64,000 nt of DNA from Planococcus circulans (GTDB lineage: Bacteria; Bacillota; Bacilli; Bacillales_A; Planococcaceae), in NCBI RefSeq assembly GCF_020023385.1, contig NZ_JAIQCL010000006.1, forward strand, positions 62,001 through 126,000, given 5' to 3'. Each line of letters begins with the position of its first letter. Position 1 is the stretch's first letter. The position numbers were made by a program, and so were the translations under genes. Positions 53,765-62,370 of the stretch are shown here, piece after piece. Below the pieces are notes generated by a model. The model was given only the letters and a program-made list of their open reading frames with translations, searched no databases and was not told where the DNA came from.

Positions 53765-54251
53765 CTGAATAAAGTCTATATAGCTATTCTTATTGTCGTT
53801 CTTGCAATGATGGGCTTTTATAGCTTCCAGTGGTGACAAAGTCTTCAGGACACTGAGACGGTTTCACTGGCTGAAATTGAAGGCTGAAACAATGCCGGGC
53901 CAGAAGAGGCTACAGAATCTGTCCAGCCTTCGCTGAAGAATTCTCTTGAAAAGGTTTAAGTACAGCCAGCTTTAATGGGTGATTACTTGGATCAATATCA
54001 ACTCGGAGAAGAAGTTGGTCGGGTTGGATAAAGTCAAACAAGGCAACTCTATTTTCCTGGAGTATGAAAGATAGCGATATGAATATAAGGTTGAAAAAAT
54101 GTGGGTGACCAATGCTGATGACCGAACCGTTATTGTAGATACAAATGAAGCGACTCTAACTTTGGCGACTTGTTATACGTTTGATTAAATTGGGTATGCT
54201 CCGGAACGTTATATCATTCAAAGCCAGCTTATAGGTGTACAAGCGATTTAG
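53765..54251 (+). pseudogene. Class D sortase pseudogene
   Basis: In shifting frames with stops the plus strand keeps LNKVYIAILIVVLAMMGFYS (anchor), SVQPSLKNSLEKV, EKMWVTNADDRTVIVD and TLTLATCYTFD followed by IGYAPERYIIQSQL. The TLTTC-type Cys motif and C-terminal Arg/Tyr block are those of sortase D. At least five stops or shifts, so inactive. With the LPXTG remnant it is the relic of a surface-protein/sortase pair. Confidence 0.78.
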
Positions 54252-54336
54252 AAGTTATATTTCAGCTAATTTGTTGAAACCAATTGTTATAAAAACCGTA
54301 AATTATGGTATCTATTTGGAAATGAGGAATTCGACA

Positions 54337-54891
54337 ATGAGCATTCAAGGAGTAATAGCTTTACTGATTTCTATATGTGGGATAGGGTTTGCCGGTTTTT
54401 CCCTTCTATCCAAAACAGCTTTTGAAGAAGTTTTTATGACAACAGAGCAAAAAATAAAACAGCGATTGTTTGCCTTACTTGCGGCTGTGCTTTATTTTAC
54501 GGTTCTGTTTCCTTTTTTGTACGTCGCATGGGGAATTGTCGTGAATAATGTGGAGCTTGCGTCGATCAATTGGGAACTGGCTACAAGTATTGCCGTCAAC
54601 ACACTGGTGATCAGTGCCTTCATATTAGGTATCGGCATGAAAAAGGTAAGTAATTTCATTACTAAAGAGAAAACCATGTACAAAGTAAATATTGCGGATT
54701 TAGGAGAGGTGTACTTAATCAAAATGTTAGACCGAGAGACATGCATTTGTTCTCCAGAAGCGGATCTGGACTTAGACGATCTGAGTGAAGAGACTTTTTT
54801 AGTCAAAATGGATGATTTAATGAAGTTACCCATATTAAAAGAGATTGTTCCTGTGCCGACTCGCAGCATTTACCAGAAACTTTTCAACTGA
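54337..54891 (+). CDS. Membrane protein of unknown function (184 aa)
   Basis: Three hydrophobic segments (about 4-24, 40-66, 78-98) and a cytoplasmic C-terminal domain of some 80 residues that is acidic (CSPEADLDLDDLSEETFLV). GAGGAA lies eight nt before ATG 54337; frame continuation upstream to 54235 overlaps the sortase remnant and is not used. No family recognised. Confidence 0.65.
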   Translation: MSIQGVIALLISICGIGFAGFSLLSKTAFEEVFMTTEQKIKQRLFALLAAVLYFTVLFPFLYVAWGIVVNNVELASINWELATSIAVNTLVISAFILGIGMKKVSNFITKEKTMYKVNIADLGEVYLIKMLDRETCICSPEADLDLDDLSEETFLVKMDDLMKLPILKEIVPVPTRSIYQKLFN

Positions 54892-54989
54892 TTAAAAGCT
54901 AGCTGCACTTTTGTGAAACAGGTTGATTTTGAAATTATCTTCTTCTCCTTATAATGAAGCGTTTTTATAAGGACACCGTTATAAACCAG

Positions 54990-55028
54990 AAGGAAGAGGA
55001 AATGCTTTTTAAGCATTTCCTCTTCCTT
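54990..55028. terminator. Strong hairpin terminator
   Basis: AAGGAAGAGGAAATGCTT / AAGCATTTCCTCTTCCTT perfect 18-bp stem with a 3-nt loop, T-rich on the plus strand. Confidence 0.88.
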
Positions 55029-55032
55029 TTTA

Positions 55033-55240
55033 CTTCAATTTAGTTTTCTTTCCTGCTGCTTCTGATAAGTCCTGATATGTAAACTTGTGTCCATTCGAAA
55101 TTCGAGCATTAAAACCTAATAAAGCAAGCTTTTGAATGTATCATTTTTTCTAATGAAAAGAGTTTCGTTTGGTTTTTCCTTGAAATCAATAGAATCAGGG
55201 ATTTGAATATAACTTACTTCATAAATAAATACATTCAGCG
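55033..55240 (-). pseudogene. Degenerate gene remnant C
   Basis: Minus strand codon-like segments YIQIPDSIDFKEKPNETLF and, after a frameshift, IQKLALLGFNARISNGHKF then TYQDLSEAAGKKTKLK and a stop. DNA of the second part resembles remnants A (44283) and B (47420). No start visible. Family unknown; cluster position around the Rhs gene is notable. Confidence 0.5.
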
Positions 55241-56334
55241 GTTGATATTAAATATTGTAAAGAAAAAATAATATACTCTCTTTCGCAATTAAATTAGGGA
55301 GACTAATTTTTGAAGGCAACTTATCCATATTGATGATCTCGCAAAAAGTAATATTACGAAAACAAGTTGCATTTAAAATGTAGTATTGTCTAGTCATTTT
55401 GGAAAAAGTTAATCTCTTTGCAACTTACTTTTTTAGAAATATTTCACAATCCATAGGGGGAAACAACAGTATGTGCATAAACAGTATGTCCTCCTCTGCC
55501 GAAGGAAATCCAAACATCCGTCGGTGTCGAAGCCCATACATCATGGATAACTAAATTATAATAGTACCGCAAATTTTGAGTGGTTTCTTGATAGCTTTCA
55601 GTACCTACTAAAGTAACTGAATGTCCCACTTCACTATCCCCCTCTGTATTATAACTATCCAAATGAATAAGAGCTGGCCTTTTGGCAGCTATTTCATTCG
55701 ACATATTAGCAAATGACGGAGCGCCTCTTCGATCGGAATTCGCATTGGCGTATCTTTCCTGCATATATCTATCTAAACCTATTTCTAGGTTCTCACCTGA
55801 CGTTCCTCTAATTGAATCTGTGTTCATAAATGTATGTAATCTAGAAATAACAGAAGAAGGCGTATTGTCATAAGACATATTAGGATAACCATTTGCATCC
55901 CAATACATCACTATATTTCCAGAAGCTACAGGAGAACAATCATTAGCTCCAGGATAATGACCATCTATATAGTCAGGAACCCCACTGATCTTTCTATAAA
56001 TACGATTTACTACGGAGGCAGTCGATACTTCACCATCACTTACTATAGATTCTTCATGAAGAAAAGAAATATATTCGCTGTACTTTTCCTTTTCTTTAGT
56101 CTTAATTTTTTCTTTAATACTTTCATCTAATAATTTGCCAGTACGCAAATCCGTTAAATTATTGTTCTCATCTTTAATTCCATATTGAACGGGACCTTGT
56201 AAACGCTAAACTAGACTAAACAGTTTTCCACAAATAACGGTAAACAGATTTCACCAAATAAGACTCAACAGTTTACTGATACTGATGCACTTTTAATATA
56301 CTTGAGAGAGTCTATTGAAAGTGAGGAATGAGGA

Positions 56335-57881
56335 GTGGAAAAGTTTATGATTTACAACGAGATTCACCAACTTCGCAGCGCAGGCTTTTCAAATAGCGCA
56401 ATCGCTAAGAAGCTAAAGATATCCAGAAATCGGGTAATTGACTACGGAAATATGACGCCCGAGGGGTTTTGTGAATTTGTTCTGTCGCTTCAAAATCGAA
56501 ATAAGAAATTGGATCCGTATCACAAGGAAATTGTCAGTTGGTTAAAGGAACATCCGGATCTGACAGGTGCACAAATTTTTGATTGGTTGGAAGAGCGACT
56601 GGGCGTGAATACGATCGCTGAAAATACCGTCAGGAATTATGTGAATGAGCTGCGTGAGATTTACCACATCCCCAAACAAGCATCAGAGCGGACATTCAGT
56701 GCGGTGCCGGAGCTACCTATGGGGCAACAGATTCAAGTGGATTTTGGACAGAGGAATGTACTGACAACTGATGGTACGATGAAGCGTTTGTACTTTATTG
56801 GATTTGTGTTGGCGCATTCGAGGTTCAAGTATGTGGAGTTTCTGGACCGGCCCTTCCGGGCAAGCGATCTGATACATATGCATGAGAATGCCTTTCGTCA
56901 CTTTGGGGGCATGTCCCGAGAAATTGTCTACGACCAAGACCGTTTATTAATCGTAAGTGAGAATTCTGGAGATTTGATTATGACGGCCGACTTCACCAAG
57001 TATCAACAGACGCGCAAATTTCAAGTCTACCTCTGCAGGAAATCCGACCCACAATCCAAAGGGAAAATCGAACAAGTTGTAAAATACGTCAAAAATAACT
57101 TTGTTAAAAACCGTACGTTTGATAATTTAATCGATTGGCAAGAGTCTTGTATGAAGTGGCTGGAACGGACGGGGAATAAAAAAGTCCATCATAATATCAA
57201 AAAAAGACCTTGTGAGGTGCACGCCCTGGAAAAGCAACACCTGCAAAAGGTCTCTGGTACTTACATTTTTGAAAAAGTCTTCACTTCGAGTATAACAAGA
57301 GATATTCAGCATGACAATGTCATTCGTTTCGGCTCAAATCGTTACAGTGTGCCTCGTGGCACTTATCGTAAAGGCGCGCCAAACATCGCGCTTATGTTCA
57401 GACGGATAACAACTACCTGTACATACGCCTGCAGGAACAGGGGGAAGTTTTAGCGAAACACAAATTAGCGAAAGGTAAAGGGGAAGTCATTTCAGACCCT
57501 TCTCACCGTGAACGGAATCAGACCAAACGAGATTTATTAATCCAACAAATTCAAGACCAATTGGCCGATACTGAATTGAGTAACTGGTTCATTGAGCGAT
57601 TGACCGAACGATATCCACGCCATTTGATCGACCAACTGGAAGTCGTGCTTTCCGTCATCGGAAACTACCCGGACTATGTCGATGATGCGCTGATTACGTT
57701 TAATCGACTTGAGATGACGAGTGCCAATGAATTACGGGACATCGCTATCTCGTTAGAGATAGAAAGCCAAAAGAAACCAAAAAAAGTTGGCACGATCAAC
57801 GAGAAGTACAAAGACTTTGTGGCACCTGAACGGACTACGGATATTTACCTCTCTGTCCTTCAAGGAGGTGTAAATCGATGA
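56335..57881 (+). pseudogene. istA: IstA transposase with frameshift
   Basis: Frame 1 (56335 to about 57395) gives an N-terminal HTH, QIQVDFGQRNV (first Asp), REIVYDQDRLLI (second Asp) and SKGKIEQVVKYVKNNFV (Glu). At about 57395 the reading moves to another frame, which continues NNYLYIRLQEQGEVLAKHK through ADTELSNWFIERL to 57881. One small indel; otherwise full length, so recent. Confidence 0.85.
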
Positions 57882-58651
57882 GCCATCCCTACGAAGGATT
57901 ACAAGAAAAATGCCGAACCTTGCGGTTGGCAGAGACGGCCAAAGAATTGCCGAATTTTCTTCGCGAAGCTGAGGCGAAGGGATGGACCTATCACGAGTTT
58001 ATCCATGAAGTGCTTAGTTATGAAACGCGTTGCCGAGAACGAAAAAACAGTGAAAAGCTCATGAAATGGGCAGAGTTCCCTGAATTACTGACATTTGAAG
58101 ATTTCCGCTTGGAGGAACAAACAGCCATCGGCGAAAAGCAGCTGAATGTATTAAAGGAACTTTCCTGGATCGATGACTGTTTCACGTTGATCATGATGGG
58201 ACCGACAGGCGCCGGCAAGACTCATTTATCGACTGCATTAGGTATCCACGCCATCGAGCGTGGGTATCAGGTGTCGTTTATATCGATGGAGCGTCTCATT
58301 TATGTACTGAAATCTAAAGATTACACGAGCAAGTCAAAAACCAGATATAAACGGATTGCCGCTTCTGATCTGATCATCATTGATGATGTCATGTACATGG
58401 CTTATGAGCCTCAAGAGGCTCATCTATTTTTCCAATTCATTTATGAACTGTACGACAAAGCGGCCTTCATATTAACTTCAAATAAAGGTCCAGGCGAATG
58501 GGGAAAATTCTTAGGCGATCAGACCTTAACAACAGCCATCTTAGACCGCCTGCTTCACCGAAGTGAGATTCTTACGTTCGACGAGAAGCAAGACAGCATC
58601 CGAATGAGATACCGAAAAACGTTATTTAGCAATCAAGGTGTTGAGTCTTAA
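57878..58651 (+). CDS. istB: IS21 helper ATPase IstB
   Basis: A 257-residue AAA+ ATPase: N-terminal domain, then Walker A GPTGAGKTHLST at about 108-119, Walker B DLIIIDDVMY and sensor region ILTSNKGPGEW. ATG overlaps the istA stop. Intact; it could act with an IstA supplied elsewhere. Confidence 0.92.
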   Translation: MSHPYEGLQEKCRTLRLAETAKELPNFLREAEAKGWTYHEFIHEVLSYETRCRERKNSEKLMKWAEFPELLTFEDFRLEEQTAIGEKQLNVLKELSWIDDCFTLIMMGPTGAGKTHLSTALGIHAIERGYQVSFISMERLIYVLKSKDYTSKSKTRYKRIAASDLIIIDDVMYMAYEPQEAHLFFQFIYELYDKAAFILTSNKGPGEWGKFLGDQTLTTAILDRLLHRSEILTFDEKQDSIRMRYRKTLFSNQGVES

Positions 58652-59331
58652 TTGGGGAAAACTGTTTAATTCTACTTGACGGTTACAGACCTAGATAGTA
58701 AAGAAGTTTTTCATCCTTCTCATATCCTGGATATACACTTCCAAAAGCAAATTCCACCACTGCATCTTCATTCTCAAGAAGTACATCGACTATCATATAA
58801 CCCGCTATCGTTTTATCACTTTTATTATTAAGCAAAACCATATATTTCGTATCTTTTTCATTAATATCTTTCATTTTTTTTACCTTGCTGACTTCAACAT
58901 CATTAAAATTAGAATCTCCTATTGCAATACGTTGAGCTACTTTCGCATTGACAATCTCTAATACATCATTATTTTGAACAGAGGTTATACTTTTATTTGA
59001 ATCAGCTAGGACCTCCGCATTGTAATTTCCAGCCAATAGAATGGATGCCAACATTAAACCTGTAAAAGTTTTTTTAATCAATTTAATAGCTCCTTTTGAA
59101 GTGAATTTTAATAACATTAAACAAAAGAATTACTATTTGATTATATATTCAAACTTTTCTAACAACAAGACTTATTATTTATTTTTTTTACAAAATATGT
59201 TTTAAATTTACCTTTAGAACTAAAAAATAATGTTTACGTTCATTTTAGTTAATGATAAACTTACATTACTTGTAGAATGTTATTTTTTTTGGAATAATAC
59301 ATGAATTTAAACATGGAAGGGACAAACCTTA

Positions 59332-59730
59332 ATGAAAATGAAGTTGTTAATATGTTTAATGATTTTATTATTCTTTATTTCAGGTTGTACTAATGACTCA
59401 ATCGATCAACCTGTTAATGATGCCACTCTCGGCAATCCAACTCCTGAGGAAAGATTGTTAGAAAATCCAGATGCAGATATCATAATGATTGATAACGTTA
59501 CTTATATTAAAGCAGAAGAAATAGATGGGAGAATTGAGAGTGATTTAGCTATAGGGGAAAAAGTACTTGAAGTTAAAATGCAATCCACTAATGCTTCTGA
59601 TTTTAAAACTGGAACTGCTTCTAAGTTGCCTGTTGGAACAGAAATATTTAAAGCAAAGAATCCACGGTCCGGTTATATTGCTGTAGTTAATGGAGAAATG
59701 AGATTGTACATCTCTCGTGGTGAAGGTTGA
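59332..59730 (+). CDS. Lipoprotein (132 aa)
   Basis: Signal segment and lipobox FISGC (Cys about residue 19), then an acidic domain with DADIIMIDNVTYIKAEEI and GTASKLPVGTEIFKAK, SGYIAVVNGEMRLYIS. This pattern is common in small Bacillus lipoproteins of unknown role. GGAAGGGA precedes the ATG. Divergent from the split peptidase gene. Confidence 0.72.
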   Translation: MKMKLLICLMILLFFISGCTNDSIDQPVNDATLGNPTPEERLLENPDADIIMIDNVTYIKAEEIDGRIESDLAIGEKVLEVKMQSTNASDFKTGTASKLPVGTEIFKAKNPRSGYIAVVNGEMRLYISRGEG

Positions 59731-59810
59731 AATGGTAAGACTGTTTAGCCCACTTAAGATAATATAAATTTTTTAAATAAAATGAGGGTGTTCTATAAAT
59801 CCCTAAAATA

Positions 59811-59851
59811 AAACTGCTGAAGAAAAATGATTGATTTTTCTCCAACAGTTT
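59811..59851 (+). terminator. Terminator of the small lipoprotein gene
   Basis: AAACTGCTGAAGAAAAA pairs with TTTTTCTCCAACAGTTT (two wobbles/mismatches) and is followed by T residues. Confidence 0.6.
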
Positions 59852-60650
59852 TTGTTTCGTATGCGGTTTTCTCTGAAAGCAACTTCAGCTACAGTTACTT
59901 CATCTGGTTTTCAAGCTACTCGTACTTTTTCTCCAGTTCTTCAATTCTAGATAGATGTTTTCCGTCCGATTTTCTCATAAATCTAAGAATAGAATAAAAG
60001 TTTCGCCCCAAATAGACCTAAATATTTTTTCGCTGTAATAGAGGGATACGCTCGGCGCTGGTGCATCGGCAGACCATCGAGCAGCCAGTTCACCTGGCGG
60101 GAAGTGTTGAGCAGCGGCTGACTGGACCCGTGTTCCTGTCGAACAACCTTTTTTCCAATCGCCGGTAATAGCGCTAAATGCCATTGTGACCCTAGAATAG
60201 AATCTTGAGCTTGTCTTTCTTCCGGTTACAGAACACAAAGAGCCTGTTGGAGAAGGAATCGAGCTGGAACAGTTACTAGAAGATAACCGCCAATCCGTCG
60301 ATTGACTTTTAAAGGTCTATTGGTTCAGCGGCCAAATACACCTGTTCGACAATCCGGCCATTCATTATAATTGGTCAAGTGTCCGAAGCGAAGAACCTTC
60401 ATTAACAAGTCGCTCTGGAAGCCACTCATTACCTCAATTTCCACATTTTTTTCAACGTAATCGTATCACTCGAAGGTCCTTTCACCAGACAGAAGACCCA
60501 AACGGTCTCTTGCAATTTTTTCGATACAGGAGACTGCTTACGCAGTCAGTATTTCATGGTGTGGATTTTGATGTTCTTCTTCTCGCATCATTGAACCAAA
60601 GACTCTCCGCTTTTTAATCTAAACCCACTGTTCCTTCCAATCGATAATAT
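59850..60650 (-). mobile_element. IS66-family relic (tnpA, tnpB and start of tnpC)
   Basis: Minus strand, in order: tnpA-like (DWKEQW, then GESLVQ-stop-CEKKNIKIHTMKY) about 60440-60645; tnpB-like (VEQVYLAAEPIDL, KSIDGLAV, LFQLDSFSNRLFVFCNRKKD, VNWLLDGLPMHQR) about 59983-60355; tnpC-like start (HLSRIEELEKKYE) about 59850-59970. Stops occur at several positions, including Trp codons changed to TGA. Inactive relic without clear ends. Confidence 0.75.
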
Positions 60651-60683
60651 TACACTGAATTCACTATACCTTATAGAAAAACC

Positions 60684-60815
60684 GTTCGTAAAAGTACACT
60701 TTTACGAACACTCTAAAACCATCTGAAAAATGCACAAAAGAACGTTCGTAAACATAGCAAAAGACTTTACGAACGTTCGCGAATTTGCATACACATTTTC
60801 GAACGAATTTCAGAT
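60684..60815. repeat. Nested palindromes with TTCGTAAA/TTTACGAA motifs
   Basis: GTTCGTAAAAGT-AC-ACTTTTACGAAC (60684-60709) and GAACGTTCGTAAA-13 nt-TTTACGAACGTTC (60740-60778) are perfect inverted repeats; a further TTTTCGAACGAA follows. The second palindrome sits in a wider inverted repeat ATCTGAAA...TTTCAGAT (60721-60815). No gene lies within 300 bp that they obviously control. Confidence 0.7.
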
Positions 60816-60936
60816 AAAATTAGGAAACTGATTGTTTTATGAGTTTAATTTGAAGATATTTTTAATCTCTGACTAATAATTTCAGCCTATGAAAGCAAGT
60901 AAAAAGGTATCGATTAAACTAGTAGAAAATATAAAA

Positions 60937-60971
60937 AACAGGAGCGGAAGAAAATCTCTTCCGCTCCTGTT
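60937..60971 (-). terminator. Terminator of the Bcr/CflA-like gene
   Basis: AACAGGAGCGGAAGA / TCTTCCGCTCCTGTT perfect 15-bp stem with a T run on the minus strand. Confidence 0.88.
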
Positions 60972-61009
60972 TCAATTCAGCAAACTGCATACTCGCACCT
61001 GCTTGAATA

Positions 61010-62227
61010 TTATTTAGTATTCTCTGCAACTTTCTGCTTGTGTCCGGTCAGTCCGAAAAAGGCGAGCAGGCCAAGAACTGACGTGCCAAATAGGATGGCG
61101 CCCATCGGAACAGCCGAAGTTTCGTTGATGCCGACCAGCGGTGATACGAGAGCACCGATGACAAGCGGCAGCATGCCGACAACCGCACTGGCACTTCCCG
61201 CCCGGTGTTTCTGGCCTCTCATCGCCAGGGTGAACGAACTGGTAAAGATCATGCCGATCGCGATCATGTAGATGAAGATCGACGTCACCAGTGAAGCGAG
61301 CGGCCCCTCGATGATCGTCATGACCAGCAGTACGAACGTTGCACTGGCTGCCACGATGACTGCGCCCTGTAAGAGCCGGTGCTCAGAAACGATGCCGCCG
61401 AATTTACCGATGATAAAGCTTCCGATGATCATTGCGATGCCGTTGATGCCGAACAGCACACTGAAGGTTTGAGGCGAAACGCCGTAAATCTCCTGATAGA
61501 CGAACGGCGTCCCGGCGACATAAGCGAAACTGCCGCCGTGGACCAAGCCGACCACCAGGGCATAGCCAATAAAGGGGCGCGCTTTAAACAGGCTTCCCAT
61601 CGTCCGGACGGAGTGTCCGATTGAACTGGGCATGCGGTCTTTCGGTGGCAAAGTCTCCGGCAGGCGGAAGATGACGACGATGACCATGATGACACCAAGC
61701 AAACCGAGGAAATAAAAGATGGTTTCCCAGCCCGCAAACGGCAATGCCAAGATGCCACCGCCCGCAATTGGAGCGGCCATTGGTGCTACAGCGTTGATGA
61801 CCATGAGCAATGCGAAGAATTTCGTCATTTCACGGCCGGTAAAGATGTCGCTGACCACGGCTCTGGAAAGGACCACACCGCCTGATGCGGTGAATCCTTG
61901 CAAAAAGCGTGCGGCGATCAACGTTTCGATGTTCGGGGCCACTGCGCAAAGTACGGACGACAGCGCAAACAGGATGACCGAGATGATCAACGGTTTGCGC
62001 CTGCCGACCGCATCACTAAACGGTCCGACGACGATTTGCCCTGCCGCAAGTCCAATCAGGCAAGCCGTTAAGCTCAGCTGAACGAGCGAGACGTGTGCGT
62101 CCAATTCGTCTGCGATCGCTGGAAATGCCGGTAGATACATATCGATATTCAGCGGAGCCAGTATGCCCAGCATGCTGAGGATCAGGGCCAGGCCGAGCCG
62201 TTTTCTTCCTGTGGGGTTCTGCAACAT
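61010..62227 (-). CDS. Bcr/CflA-family multidrug exporter (MFS)
   Basis: A 405-residue MFS protein with 12 helices: GILAPLNIDMYLPAFPAIAD in helix 1, GQIVVGPFSDAVGRRKPLI as loop 2-3 motif and RFLQGFTASGGVVLSRAVV, all hallmarks of the Bcr/CflA drug:H+ antiporter group. ATG 62227 follows AAAGGTG at about 10 nt; a longer frame without such a site is not used. Monocistronic. Confidence 0.9.
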   Translation of the reverse strand: MLQNPTGRKRLGLALILSMLGILAPLNIDMYLPAFPAIADELDAHVSLVQLSLTACLIGLAAGQIVVGPFSDAVGRRKPLIISVILFALSSVLCAVAPNIETLIAARFLQGFTASGGVVLSRAVVSDIFTGREMTKFFALLMVINAVAPMAAPIAGGGILALPFAGWETIFYFLGLLGVIMVIVVIFRLPETLPPKDRMPSSIGHSVRTMGSLFKARPFIGYALVVGLVHGGSFAYVAGTPFVYQEIYGVSPQTFSVLFGINGIAMIIGSFIIGKFGGIVSEHRLLQGAVIVAASATFVLLVMTIIEGPLASLVTSIFIYMIAIGMIFTSSFTLAMRGQKHRAGSASAVVGMLPLVIGALVSPLVGINETSAVPMGAILFGTSVLGLLAFFGLTGHKQKVAENTK

Positions 62228-62370
62228 TTTGAGATAACACCTTTCATTTCTAAATAAATCCTTATTAACTATACAATATTCCGGCGAAAGGTGTAATGCT
62301 CTATGGAAAACAATCCGTTTCAAAGCAGAATTTCTTCATCTGTTTTCAACGGAAGCCACTCAGATGCGGG

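Larger units (their letters stand above)
56198..58687 (+). mobile_element. IS21-family element 2 with 5-bp target duplication
   Basis: Terminal inverted repeats of 32 bp, about 23 matching, both ending inward with TAAACAGTTTTCC and starting TGTAA. The direct repeat GACCT lies immediately outside both ends (56193-56197 and 58688-58692). Holds a frameshifted istA and an intact istB. Different subgroup from element 1. Confidence 0.92.
55444..59081 (-). pseudogene. Secreted C39-like peptidase gene split by IS21 element 2
   Basis: The N-terminal half (TTG 59081 after AAGGAG) encodes a signal peptide and an N-terminal domain up to EKDEKLLYYL; the C-terminal half (55444-56197) carries the peptidase domain with NDCSPVASGNIVMYWD (catalytic Cys), VGHSVTLVG (His) and VIHDVWA. 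Removing the element plus one copy of the 5-bp duplication joins the halves in frame as LLYYLGPVQYGIKDEN, about 380 residues. The family comprises secreted papain-like proteases of Gram-positives. Not expressed as one chain now. Confidence 0.82.

Noticed and set aside
54492..54869. 125-codon frame antisense to the 184-residue membrane protein
   Set aside because: Mirror frame of a gene with a good ribosome site and hydrophobic periodicity; no independent evidence.
60684..60815. LexA (SOS) box cluster
   Set aside because: The motif lacks the four-base spacing of CGAAC-N4-GTTCG, so it is reported only as an unexplained palindrome.
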